64,000 nucleotides of DNA from Eubacterium uniforme (GTDB lineage: Bacteria; Bacillota; Clostridia; Lachnospirales; Lachnospiraceae), in the NCBI RefSeq assembly GCF_900167115.1, contig NZ_FUXZ01000002.1, positions 62,001 through 126,000 of the forward strand, read 5' to 3'. The notes beneath the pieces are model-generated. The model ran no database searches and was not told the DNA's origin. It saw nothing but the letters and a program-made list of their open reading frames with translations. Shown one piece after another: positions 35,356 through 43,908 of this stretch. Every line of letters starts with the position of its first letter. Within the stretch, counting starts at the first letter, position 1. Position numbers and translations under genes: made by a program.

Positions 35356-38300
35356 ATGGCTAGAGCTAAACAGTCAATGGATGGTAATACAGCTGCAGCA
35401 CACGTGGCATATGCCTTTACAGAAGTAGCTGGTATTTATCCAATTACACCATCAAGCCCAATGGCAGACTCTGTTGATCAGTGGTCAGCTGCAGGACTTA
35501 AAAACATTTTTGGTAGTACTGTAAAAGTTGTAGAAATGGAATCAGAAGCTGGTGCCGCTGGTACAGTTCACGGTTCTCTTGCAACAGGTGCACTTACTAC
35601 TACATTTACAGCATCACAGGGTCTTTTACTTATGATCCCTAATATGTATAAAATCGCAGGTGAAATGCTTCCATCAGTATTCCACGTATCTGCTCGTACA
35701 GTTTCTACACATGCACTTAACATCTTTGGTGATCACAGTGATGTATATGCATGTCGTCAGACAGGTTTCGCAATGCTTGCAGAAACTAACCCACAGGAAG
35801 TTATGGACTTATCACCAGTTGCTCATCTTGCAGCATTAGAAGGTAAAGTTCCATTCATTAACTTCTTTGATGGTTTCAGAACATCTCACGAAATTCAGAA
35901 AATTGAAAAATGGGATTATGAAGATCTTAAAGATATGTGTCCAATGGATGCTGTTGAAGAATTCAGAAAGCATGCTTTAAATCCAGAGCATCCAACAGCT
36001 CGTGGTTCACACGAAAACGGAGATATTTTCTTCCAGCATAGAGAAGCTTGTAACACAGTTTACAATAATCTTCCAGCTGTAGTTGAAAAATACATGAACA
36101 AAGTTAACGAAAAGATCGGTACAGATTATGCATTATTTAATTACTATGGTGCAGAAGATGCTGAAAGAGTTATCGTTGCTATGGGTTCAATCAATGACGT
36201 AGCTGAAGAAGTAGTTGATTACTTAACAGCTGCAGGTGAAAAAGTTGGTCTTATCAAGGTTCGTTTATATCGTCCTTGGTCTTCAGAAGCTTTACTTAAG
36301 GTTATTCCTAAGACAGCTAAGAAGATTGCTGTTCTTGACAGAACAAAAGAGCCAGGTTCACTTGGTGATCCATTATACTTAGATGTTGCTGCAACACTTC
36401 GTGAAGCAGGACTTAATGATATCGTTCTTACAGGCGGTAGATATGGTTTAGGTTCAAAGGATACTCCACCTTCATCAGTATTTGCTGTATATAAAGAACT
36501 TGAAAAGGATGCTCCAAAGGCTAGATTTACAATCGGTATCGTTGATGACGTTACTAACCTTTCATTACCAGAGGTTAAGCCAGCTCCTATCACATCAGCT
36601 AAGGGTACTAAGGAATGTAAGTTCTGGGGTCTCGGTGGTGATGGTACTGTAGGTGCTAACAAGAACTCAATCAAGATTATCGGTGATCATACTGACAAAT
36701 TCGTTCAGGCTTATTTCCAGTATGACTCAAAGAAAACAGGTGGTGTAACTATTTCTCACTTAAGATTTGGTGATAACCCAATCAAGAGTCCATATTACAT
36801 CAACCAGGCAGACTTCGTTGCTTGTCATAATCCATCATACATCATTAAGGGATTCAAGATGGTTCAGGATGTTAAGCCAGGCGGAGTATTTATGATTAAC
36901 TGCCAGTGGACAGATGAGGAATTAAATACACATATTCCTGCTGAATCAAAGAAATATATCGCTGAAAACAATATTCAGTTATACACAATCAATGCTATTG
37001 ATAAAGCTATTGAAATTGGTATGGGTAAGCGTACAAATACAATTCTTCAGTCAGCATTCTTCAAACTTGCAGACGTTATGCCAATCGATGACGCTGTTAA
37101 GTTCATGAAAGAAGCTGCTAAGAAATCATACAGCAAGAAGGGTGATGCTGTAGTAGAAATGAACTACAAGGCAATTGATGCCGGCGTTGATGCTATCCAT
37201 AAAGTAGAAGTTCCTGCTGATTGGGCTAACGCAGTAGTTGAAAAGAAAGCTAAAGACTTAGAAGGACGTCCAGAAGTTGTTAAACTTGTTACTGACATCT
37301 TAGAGCCAGTTTCATTAATGGATGGTGATTCACTTCCAGTTTCTGCTTTCATTAATAACCCAGACGGACAGTTTGAAACAGGTGCATCTGCATACGAAAA
37401 ACGTGGTACAGCAGTTATGGTTCCTAAGTGGAATCCAGAAGCTTGTTTACAGTGTAACAGCTGTGCATTTGTATGTTCACATGCTACACTTCGTCCATTC
37501 ATCTTAGATGATGCTGAAGTTAGTGCAGCTCCATCAGAAATCAGACTTGCTGATTCTAAGCATGCAGCTGGTATGAAGTATACAATGTCACTTTCACCAC
37601 TTGACTGTATGGGATGTGGAGAATGTGTTACAGTTTGTCCAGCAGCTGCTAAGGGTGCTCTTGTTATGGTACCACAGGAAGAAGAAGCTGCTCAGCAGCC
37701 AGTATTTGATTATGTTGTTGCTAACGTATCAAAGAAAGAAACAAAATTTGCTGATAATACACCAATTGGTTCACAGTATAATCAGCCACTTCTCGAATTC
37801 TCAGGAAGCTGTGCAGGATGTGCTGAAACATCTTATGCAAGACTTATTACACAGCTCTTCGGTGAACAGATGTACATTTCAAATGCTACAGGATGTTCAT
37901 CAATTTGGGGTAACCCAGCTGCAACAAGTCCATACACAGTTAACAAGGATTCTAAGAAGGGTCCAGCTTGGTCAAACTCATTATTCGAAGATAACGCTGA
38001 ACATGGTTTAGGTATGTACTTAGGTCAGAAGTATCTCCGTGATCAGGCTATTGAACTTGTTAAAGAAATCGCTGCATCAGACAAGGCTACAGCTGAGTTT
38101 AAGGCAGCTACAGATAAATTCCTTGAAACAAAGGATGATACAAAGGCTAACACACCTGCAACAGAAGCTTTAGTTGCTGAACTTGAAAAAGCAGCTGCAG
38201 CTGGTTGTGAAAAGTCAAAAGAAGTATTAGCTAAGAAAGATTACCTTGCTAAGAAGTCAGTTTGGATCTTAGGTGGTGATGGATGGGCATACGACATCGG

Positions 38301-38910
38301 ATTCGGAGGTCTTGACCATGTATTAGCATCAGGTGAAAACGTAAACGTTATGGTATTCGATACAGAAATGTACTCAAATACAGGTGGACAGGCATCAAAG
38401 GCTTCAAACATCGGTGAAGTTTGTCAGTTCGCTGCAGCTGGTAAGGAAGTTGGCAAGAAGTCACTTGCTGAAATCGCTATGAGCTATGGTTATGTATATG
38501 TTGCTCAGATCGCACTTGGTGCAAACCCAGCACAGGCTGTTAAGGCTATCGCTGAAGCTGAAGCATACAACGGACCATCACTTATCATCGGTTACGCTCC
38601 ATGTGAACTTCACGGTATTGCTAAGGGTGGCATGAACCACTGTCAGGATGAAATGAAAGCAGCTGTTAAGGCAGGTTACTGGAACCTCTTCTCATTTAAT
38701 CCACAGCTTAAGGCTGAAGGTAAGAATCCATTTACTCTTACTTCAAAAGCTGGTGATGGTTCATATCAGGACTTCTTAAATAACGAAGCTCGTTATACAA
38801 GACTTATTAAGCCATTCCCAGAAAGAGCTGAAAAACTCTTCAAGGCTTCAGAAGAAGCTGCTAAGGCTCGTTACGAACACTTAGAAAAACTTGTTGAATT
38901 ATATAAATAA
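35356..38910 (+). CDS. nifJ: Pyruvate:ferredoxin (flavodoxin) oxidoreductase
   Basis: Converts pyruvate and CoA to acetyl-CoA, CO2 and reduced ferredoxin, the main anaerobic route in such bacteria. 1184 residues, the usual single-chain length. Order: pyruvate-binding domain starting near GNTAAAHVAYAFTEVAGIYPITPSSP (split here from its flanks), transketolase-like and gamma domains (GGDGTVGANKNSIK), two 4Fe-4S clusters in CLQCNSCAFVCSH and CMGCGECVTVCP, and the C-terminal TPP domain with CAGCAETSY, NATGCSSIWG and GGDGWAYDIG. GGAGG RBS. Codon use is more biased than its neighbours, fitting high expression. Confidence 0.97.
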   Translation: MARAKQSMDGNTAAAHVAYAFTEVAGIYPITPSSPMADSVDQWSAAGLKNIFGSTVKVVEMESEAGAAGTVHGSLATGALTTTFTASQGLLLMIPNMYKIAGEMLPSVFHVSARTVSTHALNIFGDHSDVYACRQTGFAMLAETNPQEVMDLSPVAHLAALEGKVPFINFFDGFRTSHEIQKIEKWDYEDLKDMCPMDAVEEFRKHALNPEHPTARGSHENGDIFFQHREACNTVYNNLPAVVEKYMNKVNEKIGTDYALFNYYGAEDAERVIVAMGSINDVAEEVVDYLTAAGEKVGLIKVRLYRPWSSEALLKVIPKTAKKIAVLDRTKEPGSLGDPLYLDVAATLREAGLNDIVLTGGRYGLGSKDTPPSSVFAVYKELEKDAPKARFTIGIVDDVTNLSLPEVKPAPITSAKGTKECKFWGLGGDGTVGANKNSIKIIGDHTDKFVQAYFQYDSKKTGGVTISHLRFGDNPIKSPYYINQADFVACHNPSYIIKGFKMVQDVKPGGVFMINCQWTDEELNTHIPAESKKYIAENNIQLYTINAIDKAIEIGMGKRTNTILQSAFFKLADVMPIDDAVKFMKEAAKKSYSKKGDAVVEMNYKAIDAGVDAIHKVEVPADWANAVVEKKAKDLEGRPEVVKLVTDILEPVSLMDGDSLPVSAFINNPDGQFETGASAYEKRGTAVMVPKWNPEACLQCNSCAFVCSHATLRPFILDDAEVSAAPSEIRLADSKHAAGMKYTMSLSPLDCMGCGECVTVCPAAAKGALVMVPQEEEAAQQPVFDYVVANVSKKETKFADNTPIGSQYNQPLLEFSGSCAGCAETSYARLITQLFGEQMYISNATGCSSIWGNPAATSPYTVNKDSKKGPAWSNSLFEDNAEHGLGMYLGQKYLRDQAIELVKEIAASDKATAEFKAATDKFLETKDDTKANTPATEALVAELEKAAAAGCEKSKEVLAKKDYLAKKSVWILGGDGWAYDIGFGGLDHVLASGENVNVMVFDTEMYSNTGGQASKASNIGEVCQFAAAGKEVGKKSLAEIAMSYGYVYVAQIALGANPAQAVKAIAEAEAYNGPSLIIGYAPCELHGIAKGGMNHCQDEMKAAVKAGYWNLFSFNPQLKAEGKNPFTLTSKAGDGSYQDFLNNEARYTRLIKPFPERAEKLFKASEEAAKARYEHLEKLVELYK

Positions 38911-38929
38911 TTCAATTATATAAATATTT

Positions 38930-38967
38930 AAGAGATGTAATCACTTCGGTGGTTGCATCTCTTTTAT
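38930..38967 (+). terminator. Terminator after nifJ
   Basis: 15-bp stem 38930-38944 with 38949-38963 (two G-U pairs), UUCG tetraloop, followed by TTTATTT. Confidence 0.92.
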
Positions 38968-38981
38968 TTGGTTAGCAACGA

Positions 38982-39062
38982 GTCAAGTACATCAAGCTTG
39001 CTTGAATGTATTTGACGACTGCATACAATCCCGAAACAAGCGTAGCGGTTTCGGTGATTGTA
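38982..39062 (+). repeat. Twin inverted repeats after the nifJ terminator
   Basis: Hairpin 1: GTCAAGTACATCAAG (38982-38996) with 39001-39016, one G-U pair and a one-base bulge. Hairpin 2: TACAATCCCGAAAC (39024-39037) with 39048-39062, one bulged T. They lie in tandem before the thioesterase gene. No T-run follows, so not a second terminator; possibly an extragenic palindromic element or a small RNA. Confidence 0.6.
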
Positions 39063-39102
39063 GTATATAATAATATTTGAATTAAATTTTTTAGGAGGAC
39101 GT

Positions 39103-39501
39103 ATGGCAGTATTTAATAGTTTAGATGAAGCAAGAGAATATTTTAAAGGTGATAAATTCGCTACTGGAAGTGGAATGGTTATCGATGATTTAACGGAAGA
39201 ATATAGTGTATGTAGTGTTGATGTTACAGATAAATTAGCAAATGCCAATGGAGGTGTTATGGGTGGTGCACTTTTTACTTTAGCTGACTTTGCATTTGCT
39301 GCACTTGTTAACAACATACATAAACCAACAGTTGCTCAGCAGGTAAGTGTTAATTATCTAAGTGCACCTAAAGGGAAAAAATTAATAGCAACAGCGAAAT
39401 TGAAAAAGAATGGAAGAACATCGACAATTGTTAATGTGGATGTGGTTGATGATACAGGAAGAGATGTTTTACAGTTTATAGGCGTTGGATTTAAACTGTA
39501 G
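39103..39501 (+). CDS. PaaI-like hotdog-fold thioesterase
   Basis: 132 residues with the hotdog thioesterase pattern: NANGGVMGGALFTLADFAFAALVN carries the conserved N/G-x-x-x-GG and Asp of PaaI-type acyl-CoA thioesterases. GGAGG RBS at proper distance. The nearby paaK and acyl-CoA ligase genes suggest it may cut aryl- or acyl-CoA to recycle CoA, but it is in a separate transcript ended by a terminator at 39574. Confidence 0.82.
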   Translation: MAVFNSLDEAREYFKGDKFATGSGMVIDDLTEEYSVCSVDVTDKLANANGGVMGGALFTLADFAFAALVNNIHKPTVAQQVSVNYLSAPKGKKLIATAKLKKNGRTSTIVNVDVVDDTGRDVLQFIGVGFKL

Positions 39502-39573
39502 TTATAAATAAAGCTTATTAATAAAAGATGGGTATATATATGTTTAATAAATGATTTATAAAATACGTTTTGT

Positions 39574-39606
39574 GGAATCTCATATTATTAGTGAGATTCC
39601 TTTTGT
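39574..39606 (+). terminator. Terminator after the thioesterase gene
   Basis: GGAATCTCA (39574-39582) pairs with TGAGATTCC (39592-39600), followed by TTTTG. Confidence 0.8.
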
Positions 39607-39718
39607 GTTTATTTACGACATAGATTAAGGGTTGTTTTTAAGTGGTAAAATATGGTATTATAATAGTTACGGATATTGGGAAAGTATGCCCAAAATTTAA
39701 TAAAGGAAGGAACAGAAG

Positions 39719-41455
39719 ATGAGCGATAAGGAAATTATGCTTGGTAATGCTGCCATTGCAAGAGGAGCGTATGAGGCAGGCGTTAAGGTAAGTTCTGCTT
39801 ACCCTGGTACACCAAGTACAGAGATTAGTGAAAATATTGTAAAGTATAAGGAGATTTATTCTGAATGGGCACCTAATGAAGCAGTTGCACTTGAGACAGC
39901 AATTGGTGCATCAATCAGTGGTGTTAGAGCTCTTGCTTCAATGAAGCATGTTGGTCTTAATGTTGCATCAGATCCATTATACTCAATTTCATATATAGGA
40001 GTTAACGGTGGTCTTGTTATTGTTGTTGCTGACGATCCAGGACTTTATAGTTCACAGAACGAACAGGATACAAGAATGATTGCACGTGCTGCTAATGTAC
40101 CTGTTGTTATTCCATCAGATTCACAGGAAGCTAAGGATTTCATTAAGCTTGCTTATGAACTTAGTGAAGAATTTGATACACCAGTTATTTATAGAACTAC
40201 AACAAGACTTGCACACTCACAGACAGAAGTTGTACTTAATGACAGAGTGGAAGTTGAAGATAAAGAATATACTAGAAATGCAACTAAGAATGTTATGATG
40301 CCTGGTAATGCAAAGGCTAGACACTTAGTTGTAGAACAGAGAAATAAAGACATTGCTAAGTTTGGTAGCACATCAAAACTTAACAAGATTGAAATGGGTG
40401 ATACAAGTATTGGTTTCATTACACAGGGTATTGAATATCAGTATGTTAAGGAAGTATTCCCTAATGCAAGCGTATTAAAACTTGGTCTTGTAAATCCACT
40501 TCCAAAGGATTTAATTAAGGATTTTGCAAGCAAGGTTGATAAATTATATATCTTTGAAGAATTAGAGCCTGTAATTGAAGAACAGGTACGTGCAATGGGT
40601 ATCGAATGTATTGGTAAAGAAATCTTTACAATACAGGGTGAATACAGTGCAAATCTTTTAAGAAAAGCAGTTAAGAATGAATTAGATGTTAAGGATGCTG
40701 CTCAGGTTGTAGGTAGACCACCTATTTTATGTCCAGGTTGTCCACATAGATCAACATTCTTCGTACTTAACAAGTTAAAGAAGCATGCTACAGGTGATAT
40801 TGGATGTTATACACTTGGAGCTGTTGCACCACTTAGTGTTATTGATACAACAGTATGTATGGGTGCTTCACTTGCAATGCTTCATGGTATGGAAAAAGCT
40901 AAAGGTAAGGAATTTATCAAGGACTGGGTAGCAGTTATTGGTGATTCAACATTTTTACATACAGGTATTAATTCACTTGAAAATATGGCTTATAATGGCT
41001 CAACAGGTACGGTTATCATTATGGATAACTCTACAACAGGTATGACAGGTCATCAGGATCATGCAGCTACAGGTAAGACATTAATGGGTGAGGAAGTTCC
41101 AGCAATCTCAATTTACAAAGTAGTAGAAGCTATGAATGTAAAGAATATAGTTGAAGTAAATGCATTTGATATTGCTGAACTTGAAAGAGTAGTTAAAGAA
41201 GAAACAGCAAGAGATGAATTATCTGTAATTATTGCATATGCTCCATGTGCTTTACTTAAGGGTCAGACATTCCCATATAGAATTGAGGTTAAGTCTGATA
41301 AGTGTAAGAAGTGTGGTATGTGCTTAAAACCAGGTTGTCCTGCAATTACAAAGAATGAAGATGGAACAGTTAAGATTGATGCATCAATGTGTAACGGATG
41401 TGGCTTATGTAGTAGTGTATGTAAGTTCGATGCACTTGAAAGAGTTGAAAAGTAA
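39719..41455 (+). CDS. iorA: Indolepyruvate:ferredoxin oxidoreductase, alpha subunit
   Basis: Oxidises aryl pyruvates (from Trp, Phe, Tyr) to aryl-acetyl-CoA with ferredoxin as acceptor; 578 residues. N-terminal pyruvate-domain with YPGTPSTEI, central TPP domain with CPGCPHRSTF and GDIGCYTLG, and a C-terminal ferredoxin domain with two 4Fe-4S clusters (CKKCGMCLKPGCP and CNGCGLCSSVC). The beta subunit follows 10 bases later, and paaK and a CoA ligase after that. Confidence 0.95.
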   Translation: MSDKEIMLGNAAIARGAYEAGVKVSSAYPGTPSTEISENIVKYKEIYSEWAPNEAVALETAIGASISGVRALASMKHVGLNVASDPLYSISYIGVNGGLVIVVADDPGLYSSQNEQDTRMIARAANVPVVIPSDSQEAKDFIKLAYELSEEFDTPVIYRTTTRLAHSQTEVVLNDRVEVEDKEYTRNATKNVMMPGNAKARHLVVEQRNKDIAKFGSTSKLNKIEMGDTSIGFITQGIEYQYVKEVFPNASVLKLGLVNPLPKDLIKDFASKVDKLYIFEELEPVIEEQVRAMGIECIGKEIFTIQGEYSANLLRKAVKNELDVKDAAQVVGRPPILCPGCPHRSTFFVLNKLKKHATGDIGCYTLGAVAPLSVIDTTVCMGASLAMLHGMEKAKGKEFIKDWVAVIGDSTFLHTGINSLENMAYNGSTGTVIIMDNSTTGMTGHQDHAATGKTLMGEEVPAISIYKVVEAMNVKNIVEVNAFDIAELERVVKEETARDELSVIIAYAPCALLKGQTFPYRIEVKSDKCKKCGMCLKPGCPAITKNEDGTVKIDASMCNGCGLCSSVCKFDALERVEK

Positions 41456-41465
41456 GGAGGACATT

Positions 41466-42041
41466 ATGGATACAAAGAATATTATGATTGTAGGCGTAGG
41501 TGGTCAGGGTACTCTCCTTACAAGTAGAATTTTAGGTGGTATTATGACATCTGCAGGATATGAAGTAAAATTATCAGAAGTACACGGTATGGCACAGCGT
41601 GGTGGTAGCGTTGTTACTTTTGTTAGATATGGTGAAAAGGTTTATGAACCAATTGTTGAAGAAGGACAGGCAGATGTTTTAATCGCTTTTGAAAAATTGG
41701 AAGCATTAAGATATGCTAATTTCTTAAAGAAAGATGGTGTTTTAATTGTAAATGATACAAGAATTGATCCAATGCCAGTTGTTATTGGTGCAGCTACATA
41801 TCCTGATAACATTATTGAGAATTTAAAGAAGGATTATAAAGTTTATTCTATCGATGCAAGTGCTGTAGCACTTGAACTTGGTAATTCAAGAGTATTTAAT
41901 AATGTTGTACTTGGTATGGCTGCTAAGCACATGAACTTTAAGAAGGAAGAATGGCTTAAGACAATTGAGGAAAAAGTTCCACCTAAGACAATTGAAATTA
42001 ATCAGAAAGCTTTCTTACGCGGATATGAGGAAGCTGAATAA
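41466..42041 (+). CDS. iorB: Indolepyruvate:ferredoxin oxidoreductase, beta subunit
   Basis: 191-residue partner of IorA, gamma-domain type. Starts MDTKNIMIVGVGGQGTLL with the GxGGQG motif and has HGMAQRGGSVVTFVRYG. The start at 41466 is set by AAGGAGG at 41454-41460; a longer frame from 41355 lies inside iorA in another frame. Tightly coupled to iorA. Confidence 0.95.
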   Translation: MDTKNIMIVGVGGQGTLLTSRILGGIMTSAGYEVKLSEVHGMAQRGGSVVTFVRYGEKVYEPIVEEGQADVLIAFEKLEALRYANFLKKDGVLIVNDTRIDPMPVVIGAATYPDNIIENLKKDYKVYSIDASAVALELGNSRVFNNVVLGMAAKHMNFKKEEWLKTIEEKVPPKTIEINQKAFLRGYEEAE

Positions 42042-42109
42042 AGCACAAAAGTTTTTGATACGTAAATCAAATTATATAAAAAAAGAAAAGGATAATGTTG
42101 GTGGTTGAA

Positions 42110-43408
42110 ATGATTTGGAACAAACCAAAAGAGTGCATGTCTAGAGATGAAATTGAAAATCTTCAGAGTGCAAGATTAGTTAAACAGGTTAGTAGGGTAT
42201 ATCATAATGTGCCTTATTATAGAGAAAAAATGCAGGAAGTTGGAATAGAACCTGGCGATATTAAAGGCATAGAGGATATTAGTAAGTTACCATTTACAAC
42301 TTATGAAGATTTAAATAAAACATATCCATTTGGTCTGGCTGCGGTTCCAAAGTCAGAACTAGTAAGAGTTCATGCTTCATCTGGTACAACAGGAAAACCA
42401 AAGGTTGCTGCTTATACTAGAAGAGATATTGATATTTGGGCAGAATGCGTTGCAAGATGTTTATCAATGATTGGCATTACAAGAGATGATGTATTACAAG
42501 TAGGATATGGTTACGGATTATTTACTGGTGGATTAGGTGCGCATTATGGTGCTGAAAAACTTGGGGCTTTAGTTGTACCAATGTCAACAGGTAATACACA
42601 GAAACTTGTAACAATGATGATTGATTTACAGGCTACAGCTATTGCATGTACACCATCATACTTATTACATGTTGGTGAAACATTAGAAAAAGAAAACTTA
42701 CTTGATAAGATTAATCTAAAATATGCAATTTGTGGTGCAGAACCTTGGACAAATGAAATGAGAGATCAAATTGAAAAGAAGCTTAATATAAAAGCTCACG
42801 ATATTTATGGTCTTACAGAAATATGTGGTCCTGGTGTTGCAGCTGACTGTGAACATCATAAGGGCCTTCATATATGGGAGGATCATTTCTTACCAGAAAT
42901 TATTGATCCAGCAACAGGTAATCCGTTAAATAGTGGTGAATGTGGAGAGTTAGTAATTACAACTCTTACAAAGGAAGGTATGCCACTTATTAGATATAGA
43001 ACTAAGGATCTTACAACAATTGAAAAAGATACTTGTGAATGTGGTAGAACAATGGCAAGAATTCAGAGATTTAAAGGTCGTACTGATGATATGCTTATTA
43101 TTAGAGGTGTTAACGTATTCCCATCACAGGTTGAAGCAGCTTTACTTACTATTGATGGTACAACTCCACATTACTTCATGGTTGTAGACAGAGTTGATAA
43201 TGAGGATACACTTGAAGTACAGGTAGAAGTAGAAGAAAGATTCTTCTCAGATGAAATGAGTGCTCTTGAAGCTTTATCAGCTAAGATTAAACAGACATTA
43301 AGAACGGCAATTGGTCTTAATGCTAAGATTAAACTTGTAGAGCCTAATACACTTGTTCATAGTGAAGGAAAGACAAAGCACGTTGTTGATAACAGAAAAC
43401 TATACTAG
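42110..43408 (+). CDS. paaK: Phenylacetate-CoA ligase
   Basis: Activates phenylacetate-type acids to their CoA esters with ATP; 432 residues. AMP-binding motif HASSGTTGKPKVA near residue 88, YGLTEICGPGVA, and IRYRTKDLT, with the PaaK C-terminal end. The start MIWNKPKECMSRDE is the common one in this family and follows GGTGG; ATG 42095 in the same frame (adding MLVVE) has AAAAGGA upstream and cannot be excluded. It works with iorAB either producing or using aryl-acetyl-CoA; in ior clusters it may run in the direction that yields ATP. Confidence 0.92.
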   Translation: MIWNKPKECMSRDEIENLQSARLVKQVSRVYHNVPYYREKMQEVGIEPGDIKGIEDISKLPFTTYEDLNKTYPFGLAAVPKSELVRVHASSGTTGKPKVAAYTRRDIDIWAECVARCLSMIGITRDDVLQVGYGYGLFTGGLGAHYGAEKLGALVVPMSTGNTQKLVTMMIDLQATAIACTPSYLLHVGETLEKENLLDKINLKYAICGAEPWTNEMRDQIEKKLNIKAHDIYGLTEICGPGVAADCEHHKGLHIWEDHFLPEIIDPATGNPLNSGECGELVITTLTKEGMPLIRYRTKDLTTIEKDTCECGRTMARIQRFKGRTDDMLIIRGVNVFPSQVEAALLTIDGTTPHYFMVVDRVDNEDTLEVQVEVEERFFSDEMSALEALSAKIKQTLRTAIGLNAKIKLVEPNTLVHSEGKTKHVVDNRKLY

Positions 43409-43419
43409 GGGGTAGCTGT

Positions 43420-43842
43420 ATGAAGGTAAAACAGATATCAATTTTTTTAGAGAATAGATCGGGACGTTTATTTGAATGTCTTAACATTTTAAAAGACAAT
43501 GGTATTAATGTAGTATCAGCTTCACTTGCTGACTCAAGTGATTTTGGTATTTTAAGATTACTTGTTAGTGATACAGATAAAGCAATTGAAGTATTAAAAG
43601 CTCATAATATCATTGCAAAGGTTACAGATGTTATTGCAATTGTTGTACCTAATGCTGTAGGTAGTCTTGCAGAAGTGCTTAATGCAATTGATAAGAATAA
43701 CATTAATGTATCATATTTATATGGTTTATCAATTACAGATGAAGGTGCAACAATCGCCATTAAGACATCTGATATTGATGCTACAATTAAGGCTTTAGAA
43801 CCACTTAATCTTAAATATTTCTCAGATGATGAGTTAGTATAA
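43420..43842 (+). CDS. Tandem ACT-domain protein
   Basis: 140 residues with two ACT-like domains (about 1-70, ISIFLENRSGRLFECLNILKDNGI; and 71-140, VVPNAVGSLAEVLNAIDKNNI). ACT domains bind amino acids and regulate enzymes. It starts 11 bases after paaK with AGGGGGT RBS, and is a common paaK neighbour in clostridia, so it probably senses an aromatic or branched amino acid for this cluster; that link is inference. Confidence 0.85.
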   Translation: MKVKQISIFLENRSGRLFECLNILKDNGINVVSASLADSSDFGILRLLVSDTDKAIEVLKAHNIIAKVTDVIAIVVPNAVGSLAEVLNAIDKNNINVSYLYGLSITDEGATIAIKTSDIDATIKALEPLNLKYFSDDELV

Positions 43843-43908
43843 GATATTTACGTGGGGCTTTTTATAAGCCCCATGAATAGGAAAAAATATAAGTATTGGA
43901 GTAACATG

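Noticed and set aside
38971-39062. Second terminator after nifJ
   Set aside because: The hairpins lack following T-runs, and a strong terminator already lies at 38930.
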